A DNA stretch of 64,000 bases from contig NZ_JAMBNP010000006.1 in the NCBI RefSeq assembly GCF_023715145.1, positions 124,001 to 188,000 on the forward strand. Direction: 5' to 3'. Origin of the DNA: Paenibacillus glycanilyticus. Its GTDB lineage: Bacteria > Bacillota > Bacilli > Paenibacillales > Paenibacillaceae. Under the pieces are notes generated by a model. The model was not told the DNA's origin, did not search any database, and worked only from the letters and a program-made list of their open reading frames with translations. Each line of letters begins with the position of its first letter. The first letter of the stretch is position 1. Shown here piece by piece: positions 1-8,710 of the stretch. The position numbers were made by a program, and so were the translations under genes.

Positions 1-55
1 AGAAAAATCGAAAATAATGGAAAGTGCCGGTATTCCATTTGGAATGTGGCCATCA

Positions 56-1084
56 CTACTCCGTCGGCTGATGAAGATAGATTTTTTTATGGGTCAGGAG
101 CTTGGGACTGACATCGTAGCAGATTTTGATTTGAGGGTCATCCAAGGCGGAAAGATTTTTAACCGCAATCATATTGAAGCCGTGAGGAGGGCCTTCCAGA
201 TAAACGCGGTCTGGAGGAATAATCTCGACCGGTTTGCCGGTCATAGCTACGTTGGAGTTGTAATCACGCAGAGCGAAGATATGATACCCGAAGGATTGCA
301 GGTATTTGACGATATCACTTTGATCGAGACCATTGCTCCAATCGACGTAATTGCGATGTACCTCGAAGATGATATTAGGCGCCTCTCCCGCCGGCAAATT
401 CAATTGGCTCTCCGCCCCTTGAAGAACCGTCTGCTCCAGACCCTCAATATCGAGGAGAATCAGATCAAGCTTGCCGATTCCCTGTTCCTTCACGTAAGTA
501 TCAATGGAGGTAGTGGAGAACACTGCCGAATCCTCCTCCATTTGTTCCGACACCAGCTCCGCATGGGCAAAAGAATCCTCTCCGATCAGCTTCATCTTGC
601 CCTCTTCGTTTTTCCATAAGCCGAGGCGCCATGCTTTCACATTGCCAAGCCCATTCCTTTCGGCATTATGCTGCAGCATATGGAACTGGGCTTTGTTCGG
701 CTCGAAACAGTGTACGGTTCCATCCTGCGGCAGAATTTGCTTCGCAACGATAAGCGCCTGATCGCCAAAGTACGCCCCGCCAATCAACACATCCTTCGCC
801 TGTCTTGCCAATATCGTCAGCAGCTTGGTCGTCTGAGGCTCCCATACATGATCGGGAAGGTCCGGCTCCGCGAGCCAAAAATCCCGCGCAATCTTAGTCC
901 GGTAATAGAAATCAAAGGTTAGTCCTCCTTCAATCTCCTTCCTTAGAATCGTATTCTCATCAAATATGGCATCAAGTATAGGACCGGTTATCTCTTCCCT
1001 CATATGGACATCGCTGCGGTGCAGCCTTTCTTCCATCCGCTTGATGGCGGCAATCAGTTTCTGCTGGTCCATCCTTCTACACAT
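56..1084 (-). CDS. FkbM-family SAM-dependent methyltransferase
   Basis: Predicted methyltransferase of 342 residues. A Rossmann-type SAM site is visible as GGAYFGD (about residues 102-108), followed by the acidic strand CFEPN (126-130). The FkbM hallmarks TTSIDTYV (191-198) and LDIEGLE (211-217) come next. The first 70 residues are a charged, probably helical N-terminal extension. FkbM proteins O-methylate sugars or polyketides, and the substrate here is unknown. The start is uncertain: an ATG at 1084 lies very close to GGAGAAGG, and a second ATG at 1072 lies 12 bases further in. It does not form an obvious operon with mqnC, which ends before a terminator. The family call is fairly secure; the function is open. 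Confidence 0.8.
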   Translation of the reverse strand: MCRRMDQQKLIAAIKRMEERLHRSDVHMREEITGPILDAIFDENTILRKEIEGGLTFDFYYRTKIARDFWLAEPDLPDHVWEPQTTKLLTILARQAKDVLIGGAYFGDQALIVAKQILPQDGTVHCFEPNKAQFHMLQHNAERNGLGNVKAWRLGLWKNEEGKMKLIGEDSFAHAELVSEQMEEDSAVFSTTSIDTYVKEQGIGKLDLILLDIEGLEQTVLQGAESQLNLPAGEAPNIIFEVHRNYVDWSNGLDQSDIVKYLQSFGYHIFALRDYNSNVAMTGKPVEIIPPDRVYLEGPPHGFNMIAVKNLSALDDPQIKICYDVSPKLLTHKKIYLHQPTE

Positions 1085-1169
1085 CCTTCTCCATTAGGCT
1101 TGCTTGTTTCTGAAAAAGAATATGTAACACCAGGTCCGTTTAGTAGCCCTCAAGCTCTCCAATCCCAAT

Positions 1170-1208
1170 AAAAAAACATCCAGCCCCATAAACCGGGACC
1201 GGATGCTT
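1170..1208 (-). terminator. Rho-independent terminator of mqnC
   Basis: Read on the minus strand just after mqnC, CATCCGGTCCC pairs with GGGGCTGGATG around a short loop and is followed by a T run. Confidence 0.8.
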
Positions 1209-1219
1209 GATTAACTGAT

Positions 1220-2359
1220 TTAGTTCTGCATAACGAAGTCTTTTGCAGCATGCTCATGATCGTCGTACATCTTGATTGTATTGTACTTCGTGTCGCGCTG
1301 CGCCGGGATTTTGCCGGACTCGCGGATAAGCTGAAGAATAAGTTCAATGTTTACTTTATGAGTCGTGCCTGCAGCCGATACCACGTTCTCCTCGATCATG
1401 GTGCTGCCGAAGTCGTTACAGCCGTACGAAAGCGACTGTTTGCCGATATCCGGACCCATCGTAACCCAGGAAGACTGGAAGTTATCGATATTGTCGAGCA
1501 TGATGCGGCTGACCGCAACCATCTTCAGATATTCCTCCGGCTTCGACTTCTCGACTTTCTTCATGTTCGTATTGTCCGGTTGGAAAGGCCAGCATATGAA
1601 AGCGAGAAAGCCCTTCGAATCATATCCGTTCTCGATGCATTCATCCTGCGCATCGCGGATGCGAAGCAAGTGAAGCGCACGCTCTTCGGCAGTTTCGCCA
1701 AAGCCGTACACCATCGTTGCCGTCGTGTTCATCCCATGACGGTGGGCGGATTTCATAACGTCCATCCAATCGGTCCAGGAGCCCTTCAAACGGCTGATTT
1801 TGCGGCGGGTACGGTCATCCAGAATTTCGGCGCCGCCGCCGGGCAAGGAATCAAGGCCGGCCTCATGCAGCTGGCGGATAACCTCGTCAAGCGACAAGCC
1901 TTCCGATACTTCCTTCATCTTCTGAATCTCGGCAGGCGAGAAGGAATGCATCGTAATGTCCGGGAAATGCTGCTTAATCTCGCGAAGAAGGTCCGTGTAG
2001 TAGGAGAATGGCAGGTTCGGGTTAGTGCCGCCCTGCATCAGAATTTCCGTACCGCCTACATCCATGGTTTCCTGGATTTTATTAAGTATCGTTTCGTTCG
2101 AGAGGACGTAGCCCTCATTCGAGCCCGGCGCGCGATAGAATGCGCAGAACCGGCAATACACATCGCAAATATTCGTATAGTTGACGTTCCGGCCTACGAC
2201 AAATGTCGTAATCGGTTCTGGATGGCGTCTGAGCATAAGCTGATTCGCAACCTCGCCCATTTTTTCAATTTCATCGGATTCAAGCAGCGTTACGCATTCG
2301 TCGAACGTAATCCGTTCGCCAAGCAGCGCCTTATCCAAAATCTGGTCCAACGTAGACAT
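1220..2359 (-). CDS. mqnC: MqnC, cyclic dehypoxanthinyl futalosine synthase (radical SAM)
   Basis: Radical SAM enzyme of the futalosine route to menaquinone that cyclises dehypoxanthine futalosine. The 379-residue protein carries the [4Fe-4S]/SAM motif CX3CX2C at C65, C69 and C72 within CDVYCRFC, then the MqnC-type segments MQGGTNP and PGGGAEIL. Length matches the family. The ATG has an AAGGAGG ribosome site about 8 bases upstream. It is transcribed alone between two terminators. The paralogous MqnE lies at about 60 kb; MqnC differs by its RAPGS stretch after the cysteines, where MqnE has KDEGAPGAY. Two dedicated enzymes in one window make the futalosine pathway likely in this organism. Confidence 0.93.
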   Translation of the reverse strand: MSTLDQILDKALLGERITFDECVTLLESDEIEKMGEVANQLMLRRHPEPITTFVVGRNVNYTNICDVYCRFCAFYRAPGSNEGYVLSNETILNKIQETMDVGGTEILMQGGTNPNLPFSYYTDLLREIKQHFPDITMHSFSPAEIQKMKEVSEGLSLDEVIRQLHEAGLDSLPGGGAEILDDRTRRKISRLKGSWTDWMDVMKSAHRHGMNTTATMVYGFGETAEERALHLLRIRDAQDECIENGYDSKGFLAFICWPFQPDNTNMKKVEKSKPEEYLKMVAVSRIMLDNIDNFQSSWVTMGPDIGKQSLSYGCNDFGSTMIEENVVSAAGTTHKVNIELILQLIRESGKIPAQRDTKYNTIKMYDDHEHAAKDFVMQN

Positions 2360-2455
2360 CGCAAGACCTCCTTATCTTTCCGTTCTTAATAGCTATCAAT
2401 TAATCCTATCATATCTCGTTCTTGTCCGTCATCTTTCGTATGTTACGGAAAAACG

Positions 2456-2487
2456 AAAAAACACGGCCTGTCGCAAGCGACAGCCGC
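2456..2487 (-). terminator. Terminator of the metA-metI-metC operon
   Basis: On the minus strand CGGCTGTCGC, a two-base loop and GCGACAGGCCG form a GC-rich hairpin, followed by T-rich sequence downstream of metC. Confidence 0.75.
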
Positions 2488-2512
2488 ATTTTTCGCTTAA
2501 TTTGAACGAAAA

Positions 2513-3685
2513 CTATCCGCGCAGGGCAGCATCCAAATCGGCAATCAGATCCTCAATATCCTCAAGGCCAACGGAGTAACGAACGAGTCCGTCCGTAATT
2601 CCGCGCTCATAACGGACATCTCTTGGCATTGCCGCATGCGACATTTTGGCCGGGTAGGATAAAATGCTTTCCACCGCTCCAAGGCTGACCGCAACCAGCG
2701 GCAGCTGAACGCGGCTCAGAAGCGATGCGGCGCGCTCGCCGCTGCCTACGTCGAAGGATACGACAGCTCCGTAGCCCTTCGATTGCTTCTCGTGAATCTC
2801 ACGGCCCGGATGATCCTCAAGACCAGGGTAAAACACTCTTGTTACCTCCGGATGCTCCGACAGCCATTCCGCCAGCCTGCGGGCGCTGCGCTCGCTGTGC
2901 TCCATGCGGGCTTGCAGCGTCTTCATGCCGCGCATGAGAAGCCAGCTTTCGTGAGCGCTCAGAACCGCGCCAAGACCGTTCTGCAGCTGATACAAGCGGC
3001 GTCCTAGCGCTTCATCGTTGGTTACGGCCAGTCCAGCCAGCACGTCGCTATGGCCGCTCAGGAACTTCGTAGCGCTGTGCAGCACGATATCTACGCCAAG
3101 CTCAAACGGACGTTGATGGTAAGGGGTCATAAACGTATTGTCGAGCATCGTCAGGAGACCTTTTTCTTTGGCCCAGCCCGATACAAGCGCGATGTCCGTG
3201 ATTTTGAGCGTCGGATTGGAAGGCGTCTCCATAAAGATCGCTTTCGTATTGGGCTTCAAAGCCGATTGCACCTGATCAAAATCCGTCATATCAACAAAAG
3301 TCGTTTCAATATTGAATCGGGTCAGAACCGCGGTAAGCAGACGGTATGTACCGCCGTACACATCCTCCGTCACGATGACATGGTCGCCTGAAGACAGCAG
3401 CATAAACGCCGTCGAGATCGCCGCCATGCCGGATGCAAACGCAAAACCGCGCGTACCGCCTTCAAGCAAAGCGATATAATTCTCAAGCGCTTCACGCGTC
3501 GGGTTGCCGGAACGGCTGTAATCATGATGCGGCGGATTCGAAATATCAGCCTGATGGAAGGTTGACGCTTGGAAAATCGGCGCGCTCGAGGCACCTGTCT
3601 GTTCATCAATCTCGGCACCGAAATGCAACAGCTTTGTCGCAAAGTTGCGGGCTGCGATTTTCTCAATATTATGACGTTCACTCAT
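2513..3685 (-). CDS. metC: Cystathionine beta-lyase, MetC-type PLP enzyme
   Basis: Cys/Met-metabolism PLP enzyme of 390 residues. It likely splits cystathionine to homocysteine, ammonia and pyruvate. The PLP lysine is K207 in HSATKFLSGH. SGMAA (85-89) and YGGTYR (from 110) are the usual phosphate-binding and substrate segments. It follows metI by 5 bases, the metI-metC order of Bacillus, and is the last gene of the S-box operon. Members of this fold (CGS, CBL, O-acetylhomoserine sulfhydrylase, CGL) are hard to separate by eye, so the assignment as lyase rests mainly on gene order. Confidence 0.82.
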   Translation of the reverse strand: MSERHNIEKIAARNFATKLLHFGAEIDEQTGASSAPIFQASTFHQADISNPPHHDYSRSGNPTREALENYIALLEGGTRGFAFASGMAAISTAFMLLSSGDHVIVTEDVYGGTYRLLTAVLTRFNIETTFVDMTDFDQVQSALKPNTKAIFMETPSNPTLKITDIALVSGWAKEKGLLTMLDNTFMTPYHQRPFELGVDIVLHSATKFLSGHSDVLAGLAVTNDEALGRRLYQLQNGLGAVLSAHESWLLMRGMKTLQARMEHSERSARRLAEWLSEHPEVTRVFYPGLEDHPGREIHEKQSKGYGAVVSFDVGSGERAASLLSRVQLPLVAVSLGAVESILSYPAKMSHAAMPRDVRYERGITDGLVRYSVGLEDIEDLIADLDAALRG

Positions 3686-3690
3686 TGCGT

Positions 3691-4851
3691 TTAAGCCTCC
3701 TCGATCTCTCGTTTTGCTGCAGCCAATGCCTGCTCGAGGTCCGCAATCAAATCATCTGCATGCTCAATCCCAACGGAGAAACGAAGAAGACGGTCGTCAA
3801 CGCCGATTTTTTGACGGATTTCCACCGGAATATCCGCATGTGTCTGAACAGCCGGGTAAGTCATTAGCGATTCCACGCCGCCAAGGCTCTCCGCGAATGC
3901 GATCAGTTTGATATGGCGAAGGATCGGTTCCACATAACGGGCATCCTTCAAACGGAAGGAGAAAATGCCCGTGTTGCCCGAGGACTGTCTATTTTGCACG
4001 TCATGGCCGGGATGATGAGGAAGCGCAGGATAATAAACATCCTCGATAGCCTCATGCTCCATCAAGTAATTCGCAATCGCTGTTGCGTTAAATTGATGGC
4101 GTTCCATCCGAAGCGCCAGCGTCTTCATGCCGCGCATCAAGAGCCAGGAATCCTGCGGTCCAAGGACAGCGCCAAGAGAGTTATGCAGGAACGCCATCTG
4201 CTCGGACAACTCTTTGCCTTTCGTTACGATAAGGCCGGCAAGGACGTCGTTATGACCGCCCAAATATTTGGTCGCGCTGTGTACAACGATGTCTGCGCCA
4301 AGCTCAATTGGACGCTGGAAGAACGGGGTAAGCAGCGTATTATCTACAATGGTAAGGAGACCTTTGGACTTCGCCCAAGCGGATACCCGCTCCAGGTCAG
4401 TGATCATCATCAGCGGATTCGTCGGCGTCTCGATGATAACGGCCTTCGTGTTCGGCTGGAGCAGCTCGGACATGCCGTCAAGATCGTTTGTATCGACATA
4501 GGAAGCCGTAACGCCGTATCTGGTCATGATTTTTTCAAGCAAACGGTATGTGCCGCCATACAAATCAAGCGATACGATCAAGTGATCGCCTTGGCCAAAC
4601 AAAGCGAAGATCGTTGTCAGAGCGGCCATACCGGAGCTACAGGCAAACCCTGCATCACCGGATTCGAGCTGAGCGGCCGCTTCTTCCAGCACAGTGCGTG
4701 TCGGGCTTTTGGTACGGGCATAATCAAAACCGGTGCTTTGGCCAAGCTGAGGATGGCGGAACGCTGTTGCCTGATAAATCGGGAAGCTGATCGCACCCGT
4801 AACTGGCTCCTTCTCGGAACCGATATGCGCAAGATGACTTTCAATTTTCAT
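3691..4851 (-). CDS. metI: Cystathionine gamma-synthase / O-acetylhomoserine thiolyase, MetI-type
   Basis: PLP enzyme of 386 residues that joins an activated homoserine (here probably O-acetylhomoserine, given the neighbouring MetA) to cysteine or sulfide. The PLP lysine is K195 in HSATKYLGGH, SGMAA lies at 73-77 and YGGTYR near 98. The ATG at 4851 (MKIESHLAHIG) is preferred over an upstream in-frame start because the extra 29 residues are arginine-rich and unlike the family. It sits 43 bases after metA and 5 bases before metC, so the three are probably co-transcribed under the S-box. Confidence 0.85.
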   Translation of the reverse strand: MKIESHLAHIGSEKEPVTGAISFPIYQATAFRHPQLGQSTGFDYARTKSPTRTVLEEAAAQLESGDAGFACSSGMAALTTIFALFGQGDHLIVSLDLYGGTYRLLEKIMTRYGVTASYVDTNDLDGMSELLQPNTKAVIIETPTNPLMMITDLERVSAWAKSKGLLTIVDNTLLTPFFQRPIELGADIVVHSATKYLGGHNDVLAGLIVTKGKELSEQMAFLHNSLGAVLGPQDSWLLMRGMKTLALRMERHQFNATAIANYLMEHEAIEDVYYPALPHHPGHDVQNRQSSGNTGIFSFRLKDARYVEPILRHIKLIAFAESLGGVESLMTYPAVQTHADIPVEIRQKIGVDDRLLRFSVGIEHADDLIADLEQALAAAKREIEEA

Positions 4852-4894
4852 AAAATTCGTCCGTCTCCTTCGTCTTCGATAGTAGATATTTATT

Positions 4895-5812
4895 CTAGAT
4901 ACCTGCACCCAAATCATAAGGCGTTTGTTGGTATACATAATAGTTCAACCAATTCGAGAACAGCAAGTTCGCATGGGAACGCCATGTCGAATAAGGGAGT
5001 TTTTCCGGATTATCTCCCGGGAAATAGTTCTTCGGAAGGGCAATATCCATCCCTTTTGCTTTATCTCGGTCATATTCGTATTTCAGCGACAGCGGATCGT
5101 ATTCTGAATGACCGCTGACGAAAATTTGCCTGCCGTCTTTGGAAGCTACAATATATACGCCGGATTCTTCGGATTCGGACAAAATATCCAGATCGCCGAT
5201 ATTCTCAATATCCTCGCGGCGAACCTCGGTATGGCGGGATTGCGGAACAAAGAACATTTCGTCAAAGCCGCGGAGCAAATTAACGTTTTGTTTCTCGGTC
5301 GTGTGCGGGAACACGCCAAAAATCTTCTTGTCCAGCTCATATTTCGGAACGCCGTAGTGATGGTACAGGCCTGCCTGCGAGGCCCAACAAATATGGAAGG
5401 TCGACGTAACCTGACGTCTGCTCCAATCCATAATATCCTTCAGCTCTTCCCAATAATTCACGTCTTCGAAGTTCAGATGCTCGACCGGAGCGCCCGTAAT
5501 GACAAGACCGTCATAGTACTGATCCTTGATATCTTCGAATGTTTTGTAAAAGGATTCGAGATGCTCGTGCGATGTGTTCTTGGACGTATGCGTCTTTGGA
5601 TGCAGCAGCACAATCTCAACCTGCAGCGGCGTATTGCCAATCAGGCGGAGAAGCTGCGTTTCGGTCGTTTCCTTCGTAGGCATCAGGTTCAATATGGCGA
5701 TGCGTAATGGACGGATGTCTTGGTGGAAAGCGGTGCTTTCATCCATAACAAAAATGTTCTCATTGTTCAAAATCTCTTTGGCTGGCAGGGAATCAGGTAC
5801 TTTAATCGGCAT
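4895..5812 (-). CDS. metA: Homoserine O-acetyltransferase (MetA family)
   Basis: First committed step of methionine synthesis: acylation of homoserine. The 305-residue protein shows the MetA catalytic set C142 (HICWASQ), H235 and E237 (SGHSEYD). Residue 111 is Glu in TGAPVEHL, where the E. coli succinyl-CoA enzyme has Gly; Glu at this position is known to favour acetyl-CoA. The product is therefore inferred to be O-acetylhomoserine, although many databases label the family succinyltransferase. It is the promoter-proximal gene behind the S-box riboswitch. Confidence 0.92.
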   Translation of the reverse strand: MPIKVPDSLPAKEILNNENIFVMDESTAFHQDIRPLRIAILNLMPTKETTETQLLRLIGNTPLQVEIVLLHPKTHTSKNTSHEHLESFYKTFEDIKDQYYDGLVITGAPVEHLNFEDVNYWEELKDIMDWSRRQVTSTFHICWASQAGLYHHYGVPKYELDKKIFGVFPHTTEKQNVNLLRGFDEMFFVPQSRHTEVRREDIENIGDLDILSESEESGVYIVASKDGRQIFVSGHSEYDPLSLKYEYDRDKAKGMDIALPKNYFPGDNPEKLPYSTWRSHANLLFSNWLNYYVYQQTPYDLGAGI

Positions 5813-5853
5813 TGCGATTCACTCCTTTTCTTCGATATCGGCCTTCTCAACGC

Positions 5854-6016
5854 AAAAAAGACCCTTTCTGCCGTGAGAAAAGGTCGTGCGCTCGTCAAAA
5901 AAAGAGCTCTCGCCTCCCTCATCTCTCAGAAACTAAAGTTTCCGCAAGAATTAGCACCGTGCTTACGCCGGTTGCCGGGCTTCATCGGGCTAGTCCCTCC
6001 GCCTGCTCTTGATAAG
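5854..6016 (-). promoter_or_regulatory. SAM-I (S-box) riboswitch with terminator, upstream of metA
   Basis: On the minus strand the leader begins CTTATCAAGAGCAGGCGGAG, then GGACTAGCCCGATGAAGCCC and GGCAACC, which are the core S-box sequences. Conserved GCACGGTGCTAATTC follows, and the P1 partner region is near GAGAGATGAGGG. The leader ends in GACCTTTTCT-CACGGC-AGAAAGGGTC plus a T run (5854-5885), an intrinsic terminator. The expected behaviour, from the known class, is premature termination when S-adenosylmethionine is abundant, shutting off metA-metI-metC. Confidence 0.95.
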
Positions 6017-6058
6017 AAAGTGGTTCTATTCGGTTGTTGAATACCAATTCTATTCTTA

Positions 6059-6087
6059 ACTTTAATGGATTCTGTCATTCGCGTCAA
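6059..6087 (-). promoter_or_regulatory. Sigma-A promoter of the met operon
   Basis: Minus strand TTGACG (6082-6087), 17-base spacer, TAAAGT (6059-6064). It lies about 40 bases upstream of the S-box aptamer. Confidence 0.55.
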
Positions 6088-6148
6088 GGACGTTGTTGAC
6101 ATATGCTGTAGAAGGCTATCACGAAGGGCAGTCGGCCCATTTTTCCGC

Positions 6149-6178
6149 TTGTATGTAAAGCATAAGCGGGAGTATACT
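6149..6178 (+). promoter_or_regulatory. Probable promoter of corA
   Basis: TTGTAT (6149-6154), 18-base spacer, TATACT (6173-6178). It points toward a 28-codon ORF and corA. No Mg2+ riboswitch was recognised in the about 200-base leader. Confidence 0.5.
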
Positions 6179-6238
6179 AGACAAGGATTAAAAGCCGATT
6201 TTTCATAAAGAATAAAGGGTAAAGGAGTGCAAAAAGAC

Positions 6239-6325
6239 ATGGAAGGCGACCGACCTAAGCCTGACAACAATCGAATACGGCTGCTGCCGGATCTACAGTT
6301 GCTCAAGCGGGCGTTTGCGCTTTAA
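6239..6325 (+). CDS. Possible 28-residue leader or small peptide upstream of corA
   Basis: Short ORF starting MEGDRPKPDNN and ending KRAFAL, too short for routine gene calling. An AAAGGAG ribosome site lies about 11 bases before the ATG. The peptide is basic toward its C-terminus and has no transmembrane segment. It lies between the predicted corA promoter and corA, ending 57 bases before the corA start, so it would be co-transcribed and could act as a leader peptide. No homology is recognised and it may be spurious. Confidence 0.3.
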   Translation: MEGDRPKPDNNRIRLLPDLQLLKRAFAL

Positions 6326-6382
6326 GTCCGTTTTCTTGCACGTTCATCCGGCAGCCTCCGGTACAAGAGAGGAGAAGCTCGG

Positions 6383-7318
6383 ATGAAAATTCGTCATGTA
6401 AACAACGGGTTATTTACCCCGATCGAAGACATTAACGAGACGCTTGTTCCCGCCGCGGAAGGCTTCTATTGGATTGATGCCGACGTTGAGGATCTTGCCA
6501 TTCTGCAGCCGCTGTTTGGCATGCATGATCTGGCCGTCGAAGACTGCCTGAGCGAAGAGGAGCAGCGCCCTAAGCTTGAAATTTATGAAAACCAATATTT
6601 TATTGTTATTAACAGTATCCGGTTTGATGACGAGGAGATTTTCCTTCGCGCGCTGAACATTTTTCTGGGCCGTCATTATATTATTACCATTACGAAGCAG
6701 AAGCTGAACGAGCTGCGCAGCTTGAAGCCTATTCTGTGGGAGCAGGAAGTTAACCGGCCGGACTACTTCTTATACCATCTCGTCGACATTGTAGTCGACA
6801 ATTACTTCCTTGTAGGCGACCGGATCGACAATCGGATCGAGATGCTGGAAGAAGATATATTAATGAACACAAAAAAATCGCATCTGAACGAAATCATCGG
6901 TTTGCGCGGCGAGATTTTGTGGCTGAAGAAAGTGCTTGGCCCGCAGAAAGATCTCATCGCTACGCTGAACAAGCGGGATTTGAAACTGATCGATGACCAG
7001 CTGCAAAAGTACTTCAGCGACATTTATGAGAATGCCGTAAAAATCGCCGAGTCCTTCGATACGTATCGAGAGCTCATGGGGAACTTACGAGAAGCCTATC
7101 AGTCGAGCATCTCCGCCCGGGCGAACGAAATCATGCGCGTGTTCACCGCGATGACAACGATCTTCATGCCACTTACCTTTATTACCGGGATTTACGGAAT
7201 GAACTTCGACTTTATCCCGGGGATGCATGTGCGCGGCGGATCGATTATCCTGCTTGGCATTATGATGGCTCTTGGAGCAGGAATGCTGATTGTGTTTAGG
7301 AAGAAAAAATGGTTATGA
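6383..7318 (+). CDS. corA: CorA-family Mg2+/Co2+ transporter
   Basis: Divalent cation channel/transporter of 311 residues. The large N-terminal cytoplasmic domain is followed by a long helix region and two C-terminal membrane segments. The selectivity motif YGMN sits at 271-274, directly after the first membrane helix (MTTIFMPLTFITGI). The short tail FRKKKWL is basic, as expected for the inside. A GAGAGGAG ribosome site precedes the ATG. It is monocistronic apart from a possible 28-codon upstream ORF and is followed by a GC-rich terminator. Confidence 0.93.
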   Translation: MKIRHVNNGLFTPIEDINETLVPAAEGFYWIDADVEDLAILQPLFGMHDLAVEDCLSEEEQRPKLEIYENQYFIVINSIRFDDEEIFLRALNIFLGRHYIITITKQKLNELRSLKPILWEQEVNRPDYFLYHLVDIVVDNYFLVGDRIDNRIEMLEEDILMNTKKSHLNEIIGLRGEILWLKKVLGPQKDLIATLNKRDLKLIDDQLQKYFSDIYENAVKIAESFDTYRELMGNLREAYQSSISARANEIMRVFTAMTTIFMPLTFITGIYGMNFDFIPGMHVRGGSIILLGIMMALGAGMLIVFRKKKWL

Positions 7319-7326
7319 GTGTGGGG

Positions 7327-7354
7327 AGCCGCCCGGTGTTGGGGCGGCTTTTTT
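7327..7354 (+). terminator. Terminator of corA
   Basis: AGCCGCCC-loop-GGGCGGCT followed by TTTTT immediately after the corA stop. Confidence 0.85.
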
Positions 7355-7373
7355 GCTGTCTGCTTTGTGGCTT

Positions 7374-7544
7374 GGGCGGTCGGGTCGGTGTGCTCCGGGG
7401 ACGGGGGAAATCTCCCTTTCAGCCGCTGTTGCCCGTTTTTATCTTTACTAAAATTTCTAGTGGTGGATAAGAACGGACAAAGGCGGACGCTGCGCTCTTC
7501 AAGGGAGATTTCCCCCTTACCCCTGCGACCCTCCCCGACCGCCC
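7374..7544. repeat. Dispersed hairpin element, copy A
   Basis: About 171-base imperfect palindrome filling most of the corA-cysK gap. The outer arms run from GGGCGGTCGGG to CCCCGACCGCCC. GGGGGAAATCTCCCTT (from 7404) is matched by its complement at about 7501-7515. Inside, the left arm carries CAGCCGCTGTTG (P motif). The right arm, read in complement, carries GAAGAGCGCAGCG then CCGCCTTTGTC (Q motif). The same P/Q pair recurs in copies B-E. The P arm lies toward the end of corA. No reading frame is supported here. Confidence 0.7.
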
Positions 7545-7642
7545 CGCGCTCCCAGTACCGTCGCCGCCCGCAACCCGGGCAGCTCTGTGGGTAGAGCGCG
7601 AGGGAAGGCTCAGGTGCTGACGCACGAGCCTGATTATCGCTT

Positions 7643-7685
7643 ACAAACAAAAGAACAGCCACCGCCTTAAGCAATGACTGTTCTT
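7643..7685 (-). terminator. Terminator of cysK
   Basis: AAGAACAG and CTGTTCTT arms around a 19-base loop, with a T-rich tail on the minus strand downstream of cysK. Confidence 0.7.
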
Positions 7686-7705
7686 ACACCGTTTATCACG
7701 AAACA

Positions 7706-8641
7706 TTAGGCTTCGTCGTACAAATTCGCCGACAAATAACGTTCACCCGTATCCGGGAAAAGGACAACGATAGTTTTGTCCTTGTTCTCCGGGCGCTTGG
7801 AGAGTTCGCTGGCCGCGAATGCCGCCGCGCCGGAGGAGATGCCGACCAGCAGGCCTTCGCTGCGAGCCAGCTGGCGAGAAGTCCGGTAAGCATCTTCGTT
7901 TTTCACCTTGATGATTTCGTCAACGACGGATGCGTTGTAATTGTCAGGAATAAATCCGGCGCCAATACCTTGGATCAGATGCGCGCCTCTCTCGCCGCCC
8001 GATAATACCGGGGAGCTGAACGGCTCAACGGCCACGATCCGGACATTCGGTTTGAGCTGCTTCAAGCGCTCGCCTACGCCGGAGATCGTGCCTCCCGTGC
8101 CCACACCCGCAACAAAGATATCCACCTGTCCATCAGTATCGCGCCAAATCTCTTCGGCTGTCGTCGACTTATGAACCTCTGGATTGGCCGGATTGCTGAA
8201 TTGCATAGGTATGTAAGAATTCGCGAATTGGGCAGCCAGCTCATCCGCTTTGCGGATCGCTCCCGACATGCCTTCCGATGCGGGCGTGAGCACCAGCTCC
8301 GCACCAAGCGCCTCCAGCAGCTTGCGGCGTTCAATACTGAACGATTCAGGCAAAATAATTATTAACCGGTAGCCTAATGCTGCTGCCGCAAAGGCCAGCG
8401 CAATCCCCGTATTTCCGCTTGTTGGTTCAATGATAACGGAGCCCGGAACCAGCTTGCCTTTTTCCTCCGCGTCCTTGATCATCGCATAACCAATCCGGTC
8501 CTTCACGCTGCCCGCAGGATTAAAGTACTCCAGCTTTGCTATCACTTTCGCAAGTGACTCCTGGCTCTTATTGTAATGAGTAAGCTCGAGCAATGGTGTA
8601 TTGCCGATCAACTCCGTTAAATTGGTATAGATGTTTGGCAT
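7706..8641 (-). CDS. cysK: Cysteine synthase A (O-acetylserine sulfhydrylase)
   Basis: PLP enzyme converting O-acetylserine and sulfide to cysteine. The 311-residue protein has the PLP lysine K47 in GSVKDR, the substrate loop TSGNT (73-77) and the phosphate cradle GTGGT (180-184). The segment [11 protein letters not shown] precedes the usual C-terminal PDTGERYLS. It is monocistronic, with a terminator downstream. Together with the sulfate importer at 27-30 kb it supplies cysteine for the metAIC operon. An AAAGGTGCGA ribosome site precedes the start. Confidence 0.93.
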   Translation of the reverse strand: MPNIYTNLTELIGNTPLLELTHYNKSQESLAKVIAKLEYFNPAGSVKDRIGYAMIKDAEEKGKLVPGSVIIEPTSGNTGIALAFAAAALGYRLIIILPESFSIERRKLLEALGAELVLTPASEGMSGAIRKADELAAQFANSYIPMQFSNPANPEVHKSTTAEEIWRDTDGQVDIFVAGVGTGGTISGVGERLKQLKPNVRIVAVEPFSSPVLSGGERGAHLIQGIGAGFIPDNYNASVVDEIIKVKNEDAYRTSRQLARSEGLLVGISSGAAAFAASELSKRPENKDKTIVVLFPDTGERYLSANLYDEA

Positions 8642-8710
8642 TGATGTATCGCACCTTTCGTCTTGGATCTCTACCCATTATAGCATTTGCGAGATCAATC
8701 TGAAGAATGC

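Noticed and set aside
7374..7544. MITE or IS remnant explanation for the dispersed hairpins
   Set aside because: Terminal arms differ between copies and no target-site duplication was seen, unlike MITEs; not excluded without genome-wide data.
7570..7625. tRNA-like D-arm sequence (CAGCTCTGTGGGTAGAGCG)
   Set aside because: No acceptor stem, anticodon arm or GGTTCGAATCC-type T-arm follows; cloverleaf folding is not possible by eye.
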